A stretch of DNA of 64,000 bases, from positions 248,001-312,000 of the forward strand of contig NZ_FOSZ01000005.1 in NCBI RefSeq assembly GCF_900114415.1, read 5' to 3'. This document shows positions 25,213 to 33,627 of this stretch, piece by piece (the first letter of the stretch is position 1; each line of letters starts with the position of its first letter). This DNA is from Shimia haliotis. Its GTDB lineage: Bacteria > Pseudomonadota > Alphaproteobacteria > Rhodobacterales > Rhodobacteraceae. The notes beneath the pieces are model-generated. The model did no database searches. It was not told the origin of the DNA and was given only the letters and a program-made list of their open reading frames with translations. A program made the position numbers and the translations under genes.

Positions 25213-26001
25213 TTAGTCCACCAGATCGGTGAACAGATTGTCTGTCTCGGCGAAATCAAGCATCGCCTCTTCAATAGTGCCGGCGTTGATGTCACGCACT
25301 TCCACGCGCCCATCGCCGTATCCGACGACCACAGCGTCACAGATATCTATAAACAGCCCATTTTCAACCACGCCCGGCATCTGGTTTAGCACCATGGCAA
25401 GCTGTCGCGCATCGCCGATCCGGTTAAGGTGAAGGTCCAGAATGTGGTTTCCCTCATCGGTCACAAACGGCGCCGCCCCGTTCATTCGCATTGTCGTGGT
25501 ACGCCCCAGAACGTCCATGCTGACAAGGGTTTCCTCTATCAATGCCTGTGTCGTTTGCCAGCCAAAAGGAACCACCTCAACCGGAAGCGGGAAACTGCCC
25601 AGAGTTTCGACCTCTTTTCCGATGTCCGCGACAACAACCATTTGATCGGATGCGGTGGCCACAATCTTTTCCTGCAGCAATGCCCCGCCGCCACCTTTGA
25701 TCAGATTGAGATCCGCATCAAATTCATCAGCGCCATCAATGGTCACATCCAGCCACTTGGCTTCATCCAGGCTGATCACTTCAATACCGACTTCGCGCGC
25801 CAATTGTGCTGTGCGCGTAGACGTCGGTACGCCTTTGATCCGCAATCCATGATCTCGCACCATTTCCCCAAGACACCGCACCAGCCATGCGGCCGTTGAT
25901 CCGGTTCCAAGGCCAACTCGCATGCCGTCCTCGACATAGTCAGTCGCCTGTTTCGCGGCCACGAATTTTGCCTTGTCGATGGGCGACAGTTCTCCGGTCA
26001 T
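25213..26001 (-). CDS. rpiA: Ribose-5-phosphate isomerase A
   Basis: 262 residues. It interconverts ribose 5-phosphate and ribulose 5-phosphate. Family motifs: GLGTGSTAAWLV (phosphate loop), TIDGADEFD with catalytic Asp, KGGGGALLQEKIVA with the catalytic region, and PVEVVPFGW. The C-terminal segment (about 235-262) extends slightly beyond the family norm. ATG 26001 is the first gene of the leftward run to gor. It is divergent from the GST gene, with an 18-base palindrome in the space between. Confidence 0.96.
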   Translation of the reverse strand: MTGELSPIDKAKFVAAKQATDYVEDGMRVGLGTGSTAAWLVRCLGEMVRDHGLRIKGVPTSTRTAQLAREVGIEVISLDEAKWLDVTIDGADEFDADLNLIKGGGGALLQEKIVATASDQMVVVADIGKEVETLGSFPLPVEVVPFGWQTTQALIEETLVSMDVLGRTTTMRMNGAAPFVTDEGNHILDLHLNRIGDARQLAMVLNQMPGVVENGLFIDICDAVVVGYGDGRVEVRDINAGTIEEAMLDFAETDNLFTDLVD

Positions 26002-26135
26002 TGCGGCGACTCCTCATTGCTTTCCAACGGTTATAAGAAAGAAGCTGCCGCCGCGCGAGTGCTGAATGGGCAAAACTTGCGCAATTCGCTCCCCTCAGGC
26101 AACACAGCTTTGCACTTGCGCGTGCCTTTGGAGCG

Positions 26136-26153
26136 CGTTTCCTATAGGAAACG
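26136..26153. promoter_or_regulatory. 18-base perfect palindrome, probable operator
   Basis: CGTTTCCTATAGGAAACG reads the same on both strands. It lies between the divergent rpiA and GST/sdaA genes, 47 bases before the GST ATG. A weak promoter TTGCGC (26117-26122), 17 bases, TCCTAT (26140-26145) would be covered by it. The regulator is unknown. Confidence 0.6.
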
Positions 26154-26200
26154 TCGCAAATCGACCCCTGTGCAATTCGACACTCAGACATAGTGCCCCC

Positions 26201-26899
26201 ATGACCCAACCGCTGCGCCTTCATTATGCTCCGGACAACGCTTCCCTAATCGTGCGTCTAACGCTCGAAGAACTTGGCGTGCCATATGAAACCCTGTTGG
26301 TTGACCGCTCAGTTGCGGCGCACCGGTCCGAAGCCTACCGGGCCATAAACCCTGCTGGGAAAATCCCCGCTCTGGAAACGCCGGACGGGCCGGTTTTTGA
26401 AACCGCAGCCATCCTGCTCTGGCTTTGTGACACATATAAAGGTCTTGCGCCCGCGACCGATGCCCCTGATCGGGCAGGCTTTGTAAGCTGGCTCTTTTAT
26501 CTGTCAAATACCGTGCACTCCAACCTGCGCATGACATTTTATCCGGATCAATACATCGCCGCAGCGCATCAAAGTGCCTTGCGCGCGGGCGCGCGCGACA
26601 ACCTCAAGACAGCTCTTTCCCTGCTTGATAACCTCGCCGCCCGGGATTTTACTTGGCTCAATGCCCTAACGCCCAGCGCTCTTGATCTCTATCTCGCCGC
26701 CATGTTGCGCTGGATGGCTCTTTATCCTAAGGGCGACACCAACTGGTTCAGCCTTGCAGACTGGCCCCACCTCGCCCAGATCACCGCCAAACTCGACCAA
26801 CGCCTCAGCACAGCCGCGCTTTGCGCCGCCGAAGGCATGGCCCCTAACCCTTTCACGGCCCCAAAACCGCCGACCCCGCCAGAAGGATCCGCTCTGTAA
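26201..26899 (+). CDS. Glutathione S-transferase family protein
   Basis: 232 residues. The N-terminal thioredoxin-like domain contains RLHYAPDNASLIVRLTLEELGVPYET, NPAGKIPALETPDG (cis-Pro) and FETAAILLWL, and an all-helical C-terminal domain starts near residue 88. The active Ser/Tyr position reads APDNAS, so the class is probably a bacterial, Ser- or Asn-type one. The substrate is unknown. ATG 26201 is used; the frame is open earlier but without family sequence. Its stop overlaps the sdaA start (TAATG), giving coupled translation with L-serine dehydratase. Confidence 0.88.
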   Translation: MTQPLRLHYAPDNASLIVRLTLEELGVPYETLLVDRSVAAHRSEAYRAINPAGKIPALETPDGPVFETAAILLWLCDTYKGLAPATDAPDRAGFVSWLFYLSNTVHSNLRMTFYPDQYIAAAHQSALRAGARDNLKTALSLLDNLAARDFTWLNALTPSALDLYLAAMLRWMALYPKGDTNWFSLADWPHLAQITAKLDQRLSTAALCAAEGMAPNPFTAPKPPTPPEGSAL

Positions 26900-28272
26900 T
26901 GTTTCTCTCTGTCTTTGACATGTTCAAGGTCGGCATCGGCCCCTCCTCCTCTCACACCATGGGGCCCATGGTGGCCGCCGCCGATTTTCTCGACATGCTG
27001 CGCGCCGCGCCTTTTGAATTTCACGGCCTCAAGGCGTCCCTGCACGGGTCACTTGCGTTCACCGGCGTCGGGCACGCCACCGATCGCGCCACCATTCTGG
27101 GCCTCGCGGGTTTTCAGCCTGACACATATGACAACACCAAAGCCGAAGAGGCCCTCGAGCAAATCCGCGAAACCGGCCTTGTGCACCCACCGGACCTGCC
27201 CGCCCTGAAATTTGATCCGCGTGAAGATCTGAAATTCGACTTCGGTCCCAACTTGCCGGGTCACGCCAATGGCATGATCCTCATGGCGACAGACGCACAG
27301 GGCGACGTGCTGCTGCAGGAGACTTTCTATTCGATCGGCGGCGGCTTTGTGATGACCGAGGCCGAATTGGCCGCTGGCAAGGACACAAACGAAGGCCCTC
27401 CTGTGCCTTATCCGTTCAAGTCCGCCGCCGAAATGTTGGAGATGGCTCAAACCTCCGGCAAAACCATTGCCGAGATGAAAAAGGCCAACGAAGTGGCCCG
27501 AGGCTGTGCCGACAGCCTGGCCAAAGGCTGCGCGCGACTTTGGCAGGTGATGAACGACTGTATCGAACGCGGCCTGACCACCGATGGCATATTACCCGGT
27601 GGGCTTAGCGTTAAGCGCCGCGCCAAATCGATCCACGATGCGCTACAGGCCGAGCGCGGCATGAACCTGAATGCACCTCACACCATCAACGACTGGATGA
27701 GTGCCTATGCCATGGCCGTCAATGAAGAGAACGCCGCCGGTGGTCAGGTCGTGACCGCTCCCACAAACGGCGCGGCCGGCGTGCTGCCTGCGGTGATCCG
27801 CTATTGGCTCGATCATGTGCCTGGTGCCAGCGCCTCCCGCATCGACGAGTTCTTGCTGACCTCGGCAGCCATCGGCGGTCTTGTTAAATTCAACGCGTCC
27901 ATCTCCGGCGCCGAAGCAGGGTGTCAGGCCGAAGTCGGCTCCGCCTCTGCCATGGCCGCCGCAGGCCTCTGTGCGGTAATGGGAGGCACCCCCGAACAGG
28001 TGGAAAATGCCGCCGAGATCGCGCTGGAACATCACCTCGGCATGACCTGTGATCCGGTCAAGGGTCTGGTGCAAGTCCCTTGCATCGAACGCAACGGCCT
28101 AGGTGCAATCAAAGCCGTTTCCGCGGCCTCGCTCGCCCTGCGCGGGGACGGCACACATTTCGTGCCTTTGGATTCGGTGATTGAAACCATGCGCCAGACC
28201 GGCGACGACATGCACGAGAAGTATAAAGAGACGTCGCTGGGCGGCCTCGCGGTCAACGTGCCCAACTGTTAA
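26899..28272 (+). CDS. sdaA: L-serine ammonia-lyase, single-chain iron-sulfur form
   Basis: 457 residues. Converts L-serine to pyruvate and ammonia using a [4Fe-4S] cluster. The N-terminal beta domain starts [24 protein letters not shown], typical of the single-chain type. The C-terminal alpha domain carries the cluster cysteines within [38 protein letters not shown] and the serine loop [10 protein letters not shown]. The length matches the E. coli SdaA/SdaB class. It is coupled to the GST gene by TAATG. Confidence 0.96.
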   Translation: MFLSVFDMFKVGIGPSSSHTMGPMVAAADFLDMLRAAPFEFHGLKASLHGSLAFTGVGHATDRATILGLAGFQPDTYDNTKAEEALEQIRETGLVHPPDLPALKFDPREDLKFDFGPNLPGHANGMILMATDAQGDVLLQETFYSIGGGFVMTEAELAAGKDTNEGPPVPYPFKSAAEMLEMAQTSGKTIAEMKKANEVARGCADSLAKGCARLWQVMNDCIERGLTTDGILPGGLSVKRRAKSIHDALQAERGMNLNAPHTINDWMSAYAMAVNEENAAGGQVVTAPTNGAAGVLPAVIRYWLDHVPGASASRIDEFLLTSAAIGGLVKFNASISGAEAGCQAEVGSASAMAAAGLCAVMGGTPEQVENAAEIALEHHLGMTCDPVKGLVQVPCIERNGLGAIKAVSAASLALRGDGTHFVPLDSVIETMRQTGDDMHEKYKETSLGGLAVNVPNC

Positions 28273-28331
28273 AGACCGCGTTTTTCTGGCGACAGATACC
28301 CAATTCACGATAACTGCTTCCCGCGCTCCGC

Positions 28332-29153
28332 TTAGTGGCGCGCGAACACGCATCCATCCGTGATCAACTCAGGCGGCGTGACACACAACGCTTTCGCCAC
28401 CTGAAACGCGGCCAGCACTTTGGGCACATAGTCCCGCGTTTCAGCAAATGGCGGCACACCATCGTGGGCAGGGATTGAATTCTCGCCGGCGTTGTATCCG
28501 GCAAGCACCAGAATCGGATCGCGGTCAAATTCTGTCATCAGAAAATCAAGAAATCGCACCCCGCCTCCGATGTTGTCTTTGGCGACCAGCGGATCATCTA
28601 CCCCAAAACGCTCCGCTGTCGCAGGCATCAACTGCATCAAACCCTGCGCGCCGGCTGAACTCACAGCGTCCGATCGGCCGCCGGACTCCACTGCAATCAC
28701 CGCGAGCGCCAGCGCGGGCGACACCTGCGTTCCAATCGTCGCCAAGAGAATATCCGTCCCGTAGGCTTCTATCGTCGCGCGCAACTCGTCCAACCGTGGT
28801 GTTTTCACACGCGCCTCTGCCGGTGCGTTGCCGATGGCCACCAAAGCAGGCTCTAGCCGCCCTGGCCCGGCATCCCCGACATCTGGCGAAATCGCAGACC
28901 AGAACCAGCCATAAATTCCCAATGGCACAACCTGCGCGCCTGCTTCTGGCGTCGGGATCGAGGCCACCACCCCAACCGTTTCCGGTGTTGTGGGTGTGAT
29001 CTGCACTGTAATCCGTTTGGATTGGCCGGGTTTAGGAGGGGTCACTCTTTTTGCGGAGAAGTCGGGAAAAGGCGGCGGCGACTCAGCCTGAAGAGGAATC
29101 ACCAAAGCGCACAGCATTGCCAAACCGCCCCAAACCGCGCGAAATCCCATCAT
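28332..29153 (-). CDS. Lytic transglycosylase, SLT type
   Basis: 273 residues: signal peptide (FRAVWGGLAMLCALVIPLQA), Pro-rich segment (residues 24-70), then a Slt/MltC-like catalytic domain from about 155. The catalytic Glu is in ALAVIAVESGGRSDAVSS, followed by GAQGLMQLMPATAERFGV and the loop LAGYNAGENS. It cleaves peptidoglycan glycan strands with anhydro-muramic acid formation. Its ATG 29153 faces the flp array across 344 bases. A link to pilus assembly through the wall is possible, but its orientation is opposite to the tad genes. Confidence 0.9.
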   Translation of the reverse strand: MMGFRAVWGGLAMLCALVIPLQAESPPPFPDFSAKRVTPPKPGQSKRITVQITPTTPETVGVVASIPTPEAGAQVVPLGIYGWFWSAISPDVGDAGPGRLEPALVAIGNAPAEARVKTPRLDELRATIEAYGTDILLATIGTQVSPALALAVIAVESGGRSDAVSSAGAQGLMQLMPATAERFGVDDPLVAKDNIGGGVRFLDFLMTEFDRDPILVLAGYNAGENSIPAHDGVPPFAETRDYVPKVLAAFQVAKALCVTPPELITDGCVFARH

Positions 29154-29497
29154 ACCTGCACCTGCATAGCTCTGTTTTTCTGTAAGTATCCCAAAAATCG
29201 CCTCTCAGGGCCAGTTTCCGCATCAAAACAGCGCCAAAATCGCTCTGATTGTGCACAGTTGCGCCCAATCTACCGCTTCCAGACACACAATCTTAAGACT
29301 TTTATGCTTTAATAACAGATGGTTAAAAAACAATCAGGGACTTTTTGCACAAGAACCAAAATGGAACCACTTGCGCCCAAATCCCGCCCCAATCCACCAA
29401 CATATTGCTCTCATACCAAGTCGGGCTGGCATGAGAGAGACGCCACCAAGGTTCGACAAGGTGGATTACACAACTGATCCTTTGGAGGGACGAAACC
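29154..29497. other. Intergenic region upstream of the flp array
   Basis: 344 bases with no gene. It is AT-rich from about 29295 to 29350 (CTTTAATAACAG, then a run of A). The flp1 Shine-Dalgarno TGGAGG lies 9 bases before the ATG. The flp promoter should be here, but I could not identify a consensus sigma-70, sigma-54 or CtrA site with correct spacing. Confidence 0.5.
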
Positions 29498-29701
29498 ATG
29501 ATCAAGTTCATCAAGAACTTCCGCAAAGACGAAGCTGGCGCAGTCACCGTTGACTGGGTTGTTCTGACCGCCGCCGTAGTTGGCCTGGCCGTCGCAGCTT
29601 ACTCTGCAATCGAAACAAACACTGCCGCTCTGGCTGGTGCAACGGCTGACACCCTGGCAACTCAGGACGCCGCGCCGACAACCATCCCGACCACTCCGTA
29701 A
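29498..29701 (+). CDS. flp: Flp-type prepilin 1
   Basis: 67-residue type IVb prepilin. A short basic leader (MIKFIKNFRKDEAG) is cleaved after Gly14 by the CpaA peptidase. The mature chain starts AVTVDWVVLTAAVVGLAVAAY, the hydrophobic assembly helix, with Asp instead of the more usual Glu at mature position 5. The tail TTIPTTP is shared by all five copies. Two stop codons in a row (TAATAA). First of five flp genes. Confidence 0.92.
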   Translation: MIKFIKNFRKDEAGAVTVDWVVLTAAVVGLAVAAYSAIETNTAALAGATADTLATQDAAPTTIPTTP

Positions 29702-29723
29702 TAACGGTGTGATTGACCGCGCG

Positions 29724-29756
29724 CTTTCAGGCACCTCAGTTCGGATCGCCTGAAAG
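29724..29756 (+). other. Hairpin between flp1 and flp2
   Basis: CTTTCAGGC (29724-29732) pairs perfectly with GCCTGAAAG (29748-29756). No T-run follows, so it is a candidate for partial termination or for protecting the 3' end of the flp1 message. Confidence 0.5.
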
Positions 29757-29795
29757 TCACGCTTAATGCAGTATTTAGAATTCTTGGAGATCAAC

Positions 29796-29999
29796 ATGAT
29801 CAAATTCATCAAAAACTTCCGCAAAGACGAAGCTGGCGCAGTCACCGTTGACTGGGTTGTTCTGACCGCCGCCGTAGTTGGCCTGGCTGTTGCAGCTTAC
29901 ACCGCCATCGAGACAAACACCGCCGCTCTGGCAGGCGCAACTGCCGACACGCTGGCGACACAGGACGCGGCACCCACAACTATCCCGACCACTCCGTAA
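29796..29999 (+). CDS. flp: Flp-type prepilin 2
   Basis: 67-residue type IVb prepilin differing from flp1 and flp3 by one residue (Thr for Ser at position 36). The cleavage site G14/A15 and the AVTVDW start are kept. The first 92 coding bases plus 12 upstream bases are identical to flp3, but the second half carries many silent differences from both flp1 and flp3. Ends in TAATAG. A frame open to 29766 adds nothing plausible. Confidence 0.92.
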   Translation: MIKFIKNFRKDEAGAVTVDWVVLTAAVVGLAVAAYTAIETNTAALAGATADTLATQDAAPTTIPTTP

Positions 30000-30022
30000 T
30001 AGCGGTTGGATAGCACAAATTC

Positions 30023-30053
30023 CCTCAGGCAGCTCCTCCAGCGCTGCCTGAGG
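30023..30053 (+). other. Hairpin between flp2 and flp3
   Basis: CCTCAGGCAGC (30023-30033) pairs perfectly with GCTGCCTGAGG (30043-30053), 11 pairs around a 9-base loop. No T-run follows. Confidence 0.55.
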
Positions 30054-30092
30054 TTAACGCCGTGAAAGACACTCGAACATTTGGAGATCAAC

Positions 30093-30296
30093 ATGATCAA
30101 ATTCATCAAAAACTTCCGCAAAGACGAAGCTGGCGCAGTCACCGTTGACTGGGTTGTTCTGACCGCCGCCGTAGTTGGCCTGGCCGTAGCAGCTTACTCT
30201 GCAATCGAAACAAACACTGCCGCTCTGGCTGGTGCAACGGCTGACACCCTGGCTACTCAGGATGCCGCACCGACAACCATCCCGACCACTCCGTAA
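30093..30296 (+). CDS. flp: Flp-type prepilin 3
   Basis: 67 residues, protein-identical to flp1. At DNA level its first half equals flp2 and its second half (the segment ending GACACCCTGGC) equals flp1 almost base for base, six differences from flp1 in total. That makes flp3 a mosaic of the other two. Ends in TAATAG. The Shine-Dalgarno TTGGAG is within a 12-base block shared with flp2. Confidence 0.92.
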   Translation: MIKFIKNFRKDEAGAVTVDWVVLTAAVVGLAVAAYSAIETNTAALAGATADTLATQDAAPTTIPTTP

Positions 30297-30406
30297 TAGG
30301 AACCGGGTCTTAAGTCGCAGAATGCGGAGGCGGGGGATCTTTCGGATCACCCCGTCTTTTCGGACAGAACGTCTGCTTTCTCAACTGATCAATTGGAGGA
30401 CTAACC

Positions 30407-30610
30407 ATGATCAAGTTTATCAAGAACTTCCGCAAAGACGAAACCGGTGCTGTCACCGTGGATTGGGTTGTTCTGACTGCAGCCGTTGTCGGTCTGGCCG
30501 TGGCTGCGTACAGCGCGATCGAAACTCAGACTGCCAACCTTGCCGGCGCAACCGCCGACACTCTGGCAACTCAGGATGCATCGCCGACCACGATCCCGAC
30601 TACTCCGTAA
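30407..30610 (+). CDS. flp: Flp-type prepilin 4
   Basis: 67-residue prepilin differing from flp1 at four positions (Thr13, Gln41, Asn44 and Ser59). Leader MIKFIKNFRKDETG and mature start AVTVDWVVL are kept. More divergent at DNA level than flp1-3. Ends in TAATAG. TTGGAGG is upstream at good spacing. The spacer before it has a GATC/GATC and GGGG/CCCC hairpin near 30334-30356. Confidence 0.92.
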   Translation: MIKFIKNFRKDETGAVTVDWVVLTAAVVGLAVAAYSAIETQTANLAGATADTLATQDASPTTIPTTP

Positions 30611-30704
30611 TAGGGTGTGGGCACTATCAGTTCGCGTGGACGTCAAAGCGACGCCCACGTGAGCTCTGACCCGATGTCAGAATGACATCACCGAGGAGGA
30701 TGCT

Positions 30705-30908
30705 ATGAAACTGTTTTCCAAACGCTTCCGCGACGATGACGCGGGCGCTGTCACCGTGGACTGGGTCGTGCTGACCGCTGGCATTGTTGGCCTTGCGATC
30801 GGTGCATTCGCCGCAGTCGAAAGCAACACCGCTACCCTCGCGGGGGCCGCCGCCGATCAGGTCGGCGCCCAGGATGCAAGCCCGACCACGATACCAACGA
30901 CTCCGTGA
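30705..30908 (+). CDS. flp: Flp-type prepilin 5, divergent
   Basis: 67-residue prepilin, clearly older than the other copies: leader MKLFSKRFRDDDAG, mature start AVTVDWVVLTAGIVGLAIGAF, then AVESNTATLAGAAADQVGAQ. The tail TTIPTTP is unchanged. Single TGA stop, unlike the paired stops of flp1-4. GGAGG precedes the ATG. It could be a minor or tip-like pilin beside the near-identical flp1-4. Confidence 0.9.
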   Translation: MKLFSKRFRDDDAGAVTVDWVVLTAGIVGLAIGAFAAVESNTATLAGAAADQVGAQDASPTTIPTTP

Positions 30909-30929
30909 TTGCGGCCTGCCGTACGACCT

Positions 30930-30970
30930 AAAAGGGACCTTGCCGTCACTGGCACGGTCCCTTTTGTTTT
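30930..30970 (+). terminator. Terminator of the flp array
   Basis: AAAAGGGACC (30930-30939) pairs with GGTCCCTTTT (30957-30966), followed by a T-rich stretch. It is the first clear intrinsic terminator after the five flp genes and separates them from cpaB. Confidence 0.85.
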
Positions 30971-31165
30971 CTTGCACATCGCCACCGTTCTCTTTGGTTG
31001 CGCCATACGAACCAATCACGCCTAAATGCGCGGATTTTCTAGAATCCGTCACAAAACGACACCGCCGCGACCCACAAATCGCCACATTTGACCCCCAAAA
31101 CACATGTCGAGCACACGTCCGCCGACCGCTTTGTCAGCGTGACAATAACATCGAGGTAAATCGCC

Positions 31166-32023
31166 ATGCGCGCTATTTTTGCTGCAGTATTGCTTGTCGG
31201 TCTCGGGATCGCCGGTTTCGCGGTCTACATGGCCCAGAACTACATTCAAGGCTACGAATCCGCTCTGGCCAGACAAAAAAACGAAACCCCGTCCATTGAA
31301 TTGGTCGAAGGCTTCATTGTGTCCCGCCCGATGAAATACGGTGAAACACTTGAGCCCAAAGATCTCCTTCGCGTCAAATGGCCAAAGAAAGCCATGCCCG
31401 AGGGCATGTTCCTCAAAGCCGAGGAAATCTTCCCCCCCAACGACGACCGCCGTCGTGTGATGCTGCGTAGCATGGAGAAGGGTGAGCTTTTGATTGCGGC
31501 CAAGGTCACACAACCTGGACAGCATGCGGGCATCACGTCGCGTCTCAGCTCCGGACAGCGGGCGTTCACCATCAAAGTCGACGCAACTTCCGGCGTGTCC
31601 GGCTTCCTGCGCCCTGGCGACCGCGTTGATGTCCTGTGGACAGGCAACCCCAGCGGCGACCGCGACCGCGGCGAAATTACCAAATTGATTGACGCAAACG
31701 TCAGCATCGTGGCGATTGACCAATCCACAAACGAAGAAGAAGAAGCCGGCCGTGTGGCCCGCACCGTGACCGTGTCCGGCACTCTGCAACAGGTCGCCGC
31801 CCTCGAATTGGCTCAGCAAACGGGACGCCTGTCCCTGACCCTCGTTGGCGCGACGGATGACACAGTGTCCACGGCTGTTGAAATCGACCAACGTCAACTG
31901 CTTGGCATCGTCGAGGAAGAGATCGTCGAAGAGGTCGCCGAGATCGAGCAAGAACGGGTTTGTACGATCACCAACAACAAAGGCACCGAGAAGATCAAGA
32001 TCGTCATTCCGTGCACGAATTGA
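31166..32023 (+). CDS. cpaB: Flp pilus assembly protein CpaB (RcpC)
   Basis: 285 residues. One N-terminal transmembrane helix (IFAAVLLVGLGIAGFAVYMAQ) is followed by a SAF-type domain (FIVSRPMKYGETLEPKDLLRVKWPKKAMP) and the RcpC/CpaB region (VDATSGVSGFLRPGDRVDVLWTG). It is an inner-membrane/periplasmic protein that helps the secretin and regulates the pore. ATG 31166 follows the flp terminator by about 195 bases, so it begins a new transcript with cpaC and the OmpA-like gene. A weak hairpin follows it. Confidence 0.93.
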   Translation: MRAIFAAVLLVGLGIAGFAVYMAQNYIQGYESALARQKNETPSIELVEGFIVSRPMKYGETLEPKDLLRVKWPKKAMPEGMFLKAEEIFPPNDDRRRVMLRSMEKGELLIAAKVTQPGQHAGITSRLSSGQRAFTIKVDATSGVSGFLRPGDRVDVLWTGNPSGDRDRGEITKLIDANVSIVAIDQSTNEEEEAGRVARTVTVSGTLQQVAALELAQQTGRLSLTLVGATDDTVSTAVEIDQRQLLGIVEEEIVEEVAEIEQERVCTITNNKGTEKIKIVIPCTN

Positions 32024-32051
32024 TCCAGCCCCAATCGATCAAAGAACATCC

Positions 32052-32073
32052 AAAGGCGCCTTCGGGCGCCTTT
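32052..32073 (+). terminator. Weak terminator or hairpin between cpaB and cpaC
   Basis: AAAGGCGCC / GGCGCCTTT with a TTCG loop. Only three T end the stem, so it may allow read-through into cpaC or simply stabilise RNA. Confidence 0.5.
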
Positions 32074-32217
32074 CGTCCGTCAATATGTGGCATCCTTCAC
32101 ACATTCGTTTCGCGTCCGAAGTCATTGATTATTGCAAAATTTCCGGAACTGACGCACAGTGGATGCAATCGTGGGCAAAAGACCCGCAATCTGAGGCGTG
32201 ATCGAGAGGCAGGTCAC

Positions 32218-33615
32218 ATGACATATCTACGTTCTATCAAGGCGGCCCTGCTGGGCCTTGCCGTCGGGGTCATGCCATTGGTGTCGACTCCCCTTTTGGC
32301 TGAAACCCTGCGCGTTGTCCGCTCGGGGACATCTTCAACACTGGGCGTTCCAATGAACCGCGCGGTTGTTGTCGAAAGCGATGTTCCCTTTGCCGAGCTG
32401 TCCATCGCCAATCCGGCCATTGCCGACATCTCTTCCCTGTCGGACCGCACCATCTATGTTCTTGGGAAATCCCCAGGGCGCACCACACTGACGCTGCTTG
32501 ATGCGACGGGCAAGCTGATCACAAACGTCGAAGTGAGCGTCGCTCCTGACATTTCCGAATTCAAAGAACGTCTTCAGCAAATTCTCCCTGGCGAGAAAAT
32601 TGAAGTACGCACCGCGAATGACGGCATCGTTCTGTCAGGCGTAGTATCCTCAGTTCAACGTCAGCAACGCGCGCTTGATCTGGCACAGCGCTATGCGCCC
32701 GAACGGGTGTCCAACCTGATGGTTGTCGGCGGCGTTCAGCAGGTCATGCTCAAGGTTCGCTTTGCAGAAATGCAGCGCAATGTGTCCAAATCCCTGAGCG
32801 CCGGTATCGGTATCACCGATGGCACCAGCAACTTCCTTGCAGGCACAGTACTGAACAACCTCGATGCGGACGGCAACTTGCTGCAACGCACAAGTCAGGC
32901 AGGCTCGTCGCTCATTCGCTTCGGATCCGGCGGCTTCCAAGTCAGCGTGCTGCTCGAAGCTCTGGAACAAAAAGGCGTTGTGCGCACACTGGCAGAACCC
33001 AACCTGACCGCCCTCTCCGGTCAAGAAGCCAAATTCCTTGCGGGCGGCGAATATCCGGTTCCCGTGGCGCAGGAAGAAGGCACAATTTCCGTTGAATTCA
33101 AACCCTTCGGTGTGGAACTCAACTTTATTCCGCGCGTTGTCGACAACGACCTGATCAACCTTGAACTGGCCGCGGCTGTCTCCGCGATCGATCCGGCCAA
33201 TGGCTTTACCAACGGATCCTTCACCATCAGCGCCTTTTCGCGTCGTGAAACATCAACCACAGTTGAACTGCGTGATGGTGAAAGCTTTGCCATCGCAGGT
33301 CTTCTCGAGGATGACTTTACCGACAACACCGCACAGGTGCCTTGGCTTGGTGACATTCCGGTTCTTGGCGCCCTTTTCCGCAGCGCCGATTTCCAGCGTT
33401 CGCAGTCCGAGTTGGTGATCATCGTAACAGCGCACCTCGTGACGCCGACTCGCGGCGAGGCTCTTGCCCTACCCACCGATCGGGTGAAACCACCGACAGA
33501 ACAGGAACTTTTCCTGTTTGGTCATGTAACCGGTGGCGAGCGCAAGCAAAAAGGCGCAGCTGGCGAAGTGGCGAAACAGGACTTTTCCGGGTCCTACGGC
33601 TACGTGATGGACTAA
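32218..33615 (+). CDS. cpaC: Flp pilus outer-membrane secretin CpaC (RcpA)
   Basis: 465 residues. Signal peptide (ending STPLLAE) then the pilus N-domain and BON-like portion (about 30-150, NRAVVVESDVPFAELSIANP), and a secretin domain (about 245-430) with the GTISVEFKPFGVELNFIPRVV stretch and AGLLEDDFTDNTAQVPWLGDIPVLGALFR, which is the hallmark end of type II/IV secretins. It forms the outer-membrane channel of the Flp pilus. ATG 32218 is used; an open frame upstream shows no family sequence. Confidence 0.94.
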   Translation: MTYLRSIKAALLGLAVGVMPLVSTPLLAETLRVVRSGTSSTLGVPMNRAVVVESDVPFAELSIANPAIADISSLSDRTIYVLGKSPGRTTLTLLDATGKLITNVEVSVAPDISEFKERLQQILPGEKIEVRTANDGIVLSGVVSSVQRQQRALDLAQRYAPERVSNLMVVGGVQQVMLKVRFAEMQRNVSKSLSAGIGITDGTSNFLAGTVLNNLDADGNLLQRTSQAGSSLIRFGSGGFQVSVLLEALEQKGVVRTLAEPNLTALSGQEAKFLAGGEYPVPVAQEEGTISVEFKPFGVELNFIPRVVDNDLINLELAAAVSAIDPANGFTNGSFTISAFSRRETSTTVELRDGESFAIAGLLEDDFTDNTAQVPWLGDIPVLGALFRSADFQRSQSELVIIVTAHLVTPTRGEALALPTDRVKPPTEQELFLFGHVTGGERKQKGAAGEVAKQDFSGSYGYVMD

Positions 33616-33627
33616 GGGAGACACGCG

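Noticed and set aside
29300..29345. CtrA-like site (TTAA repeats) upstream of flp1
   Set aside because: The TTAA half-sites are 10 and 12 bases apart, whereas CtrA needs 7.
29340..29497. Sigma-54 promoter upstream of flp1
   Set aside because: TGG and TGC elements near 29361 are 8 bases apart in the critical GG-to-GC interval; 10 are needed.
29498..30610. CRISPR-like direct repeats
   Set aside because: The repeats are the coding sequences of tandem flp genes, much longer than CRISPR repeats and with no cas genes.
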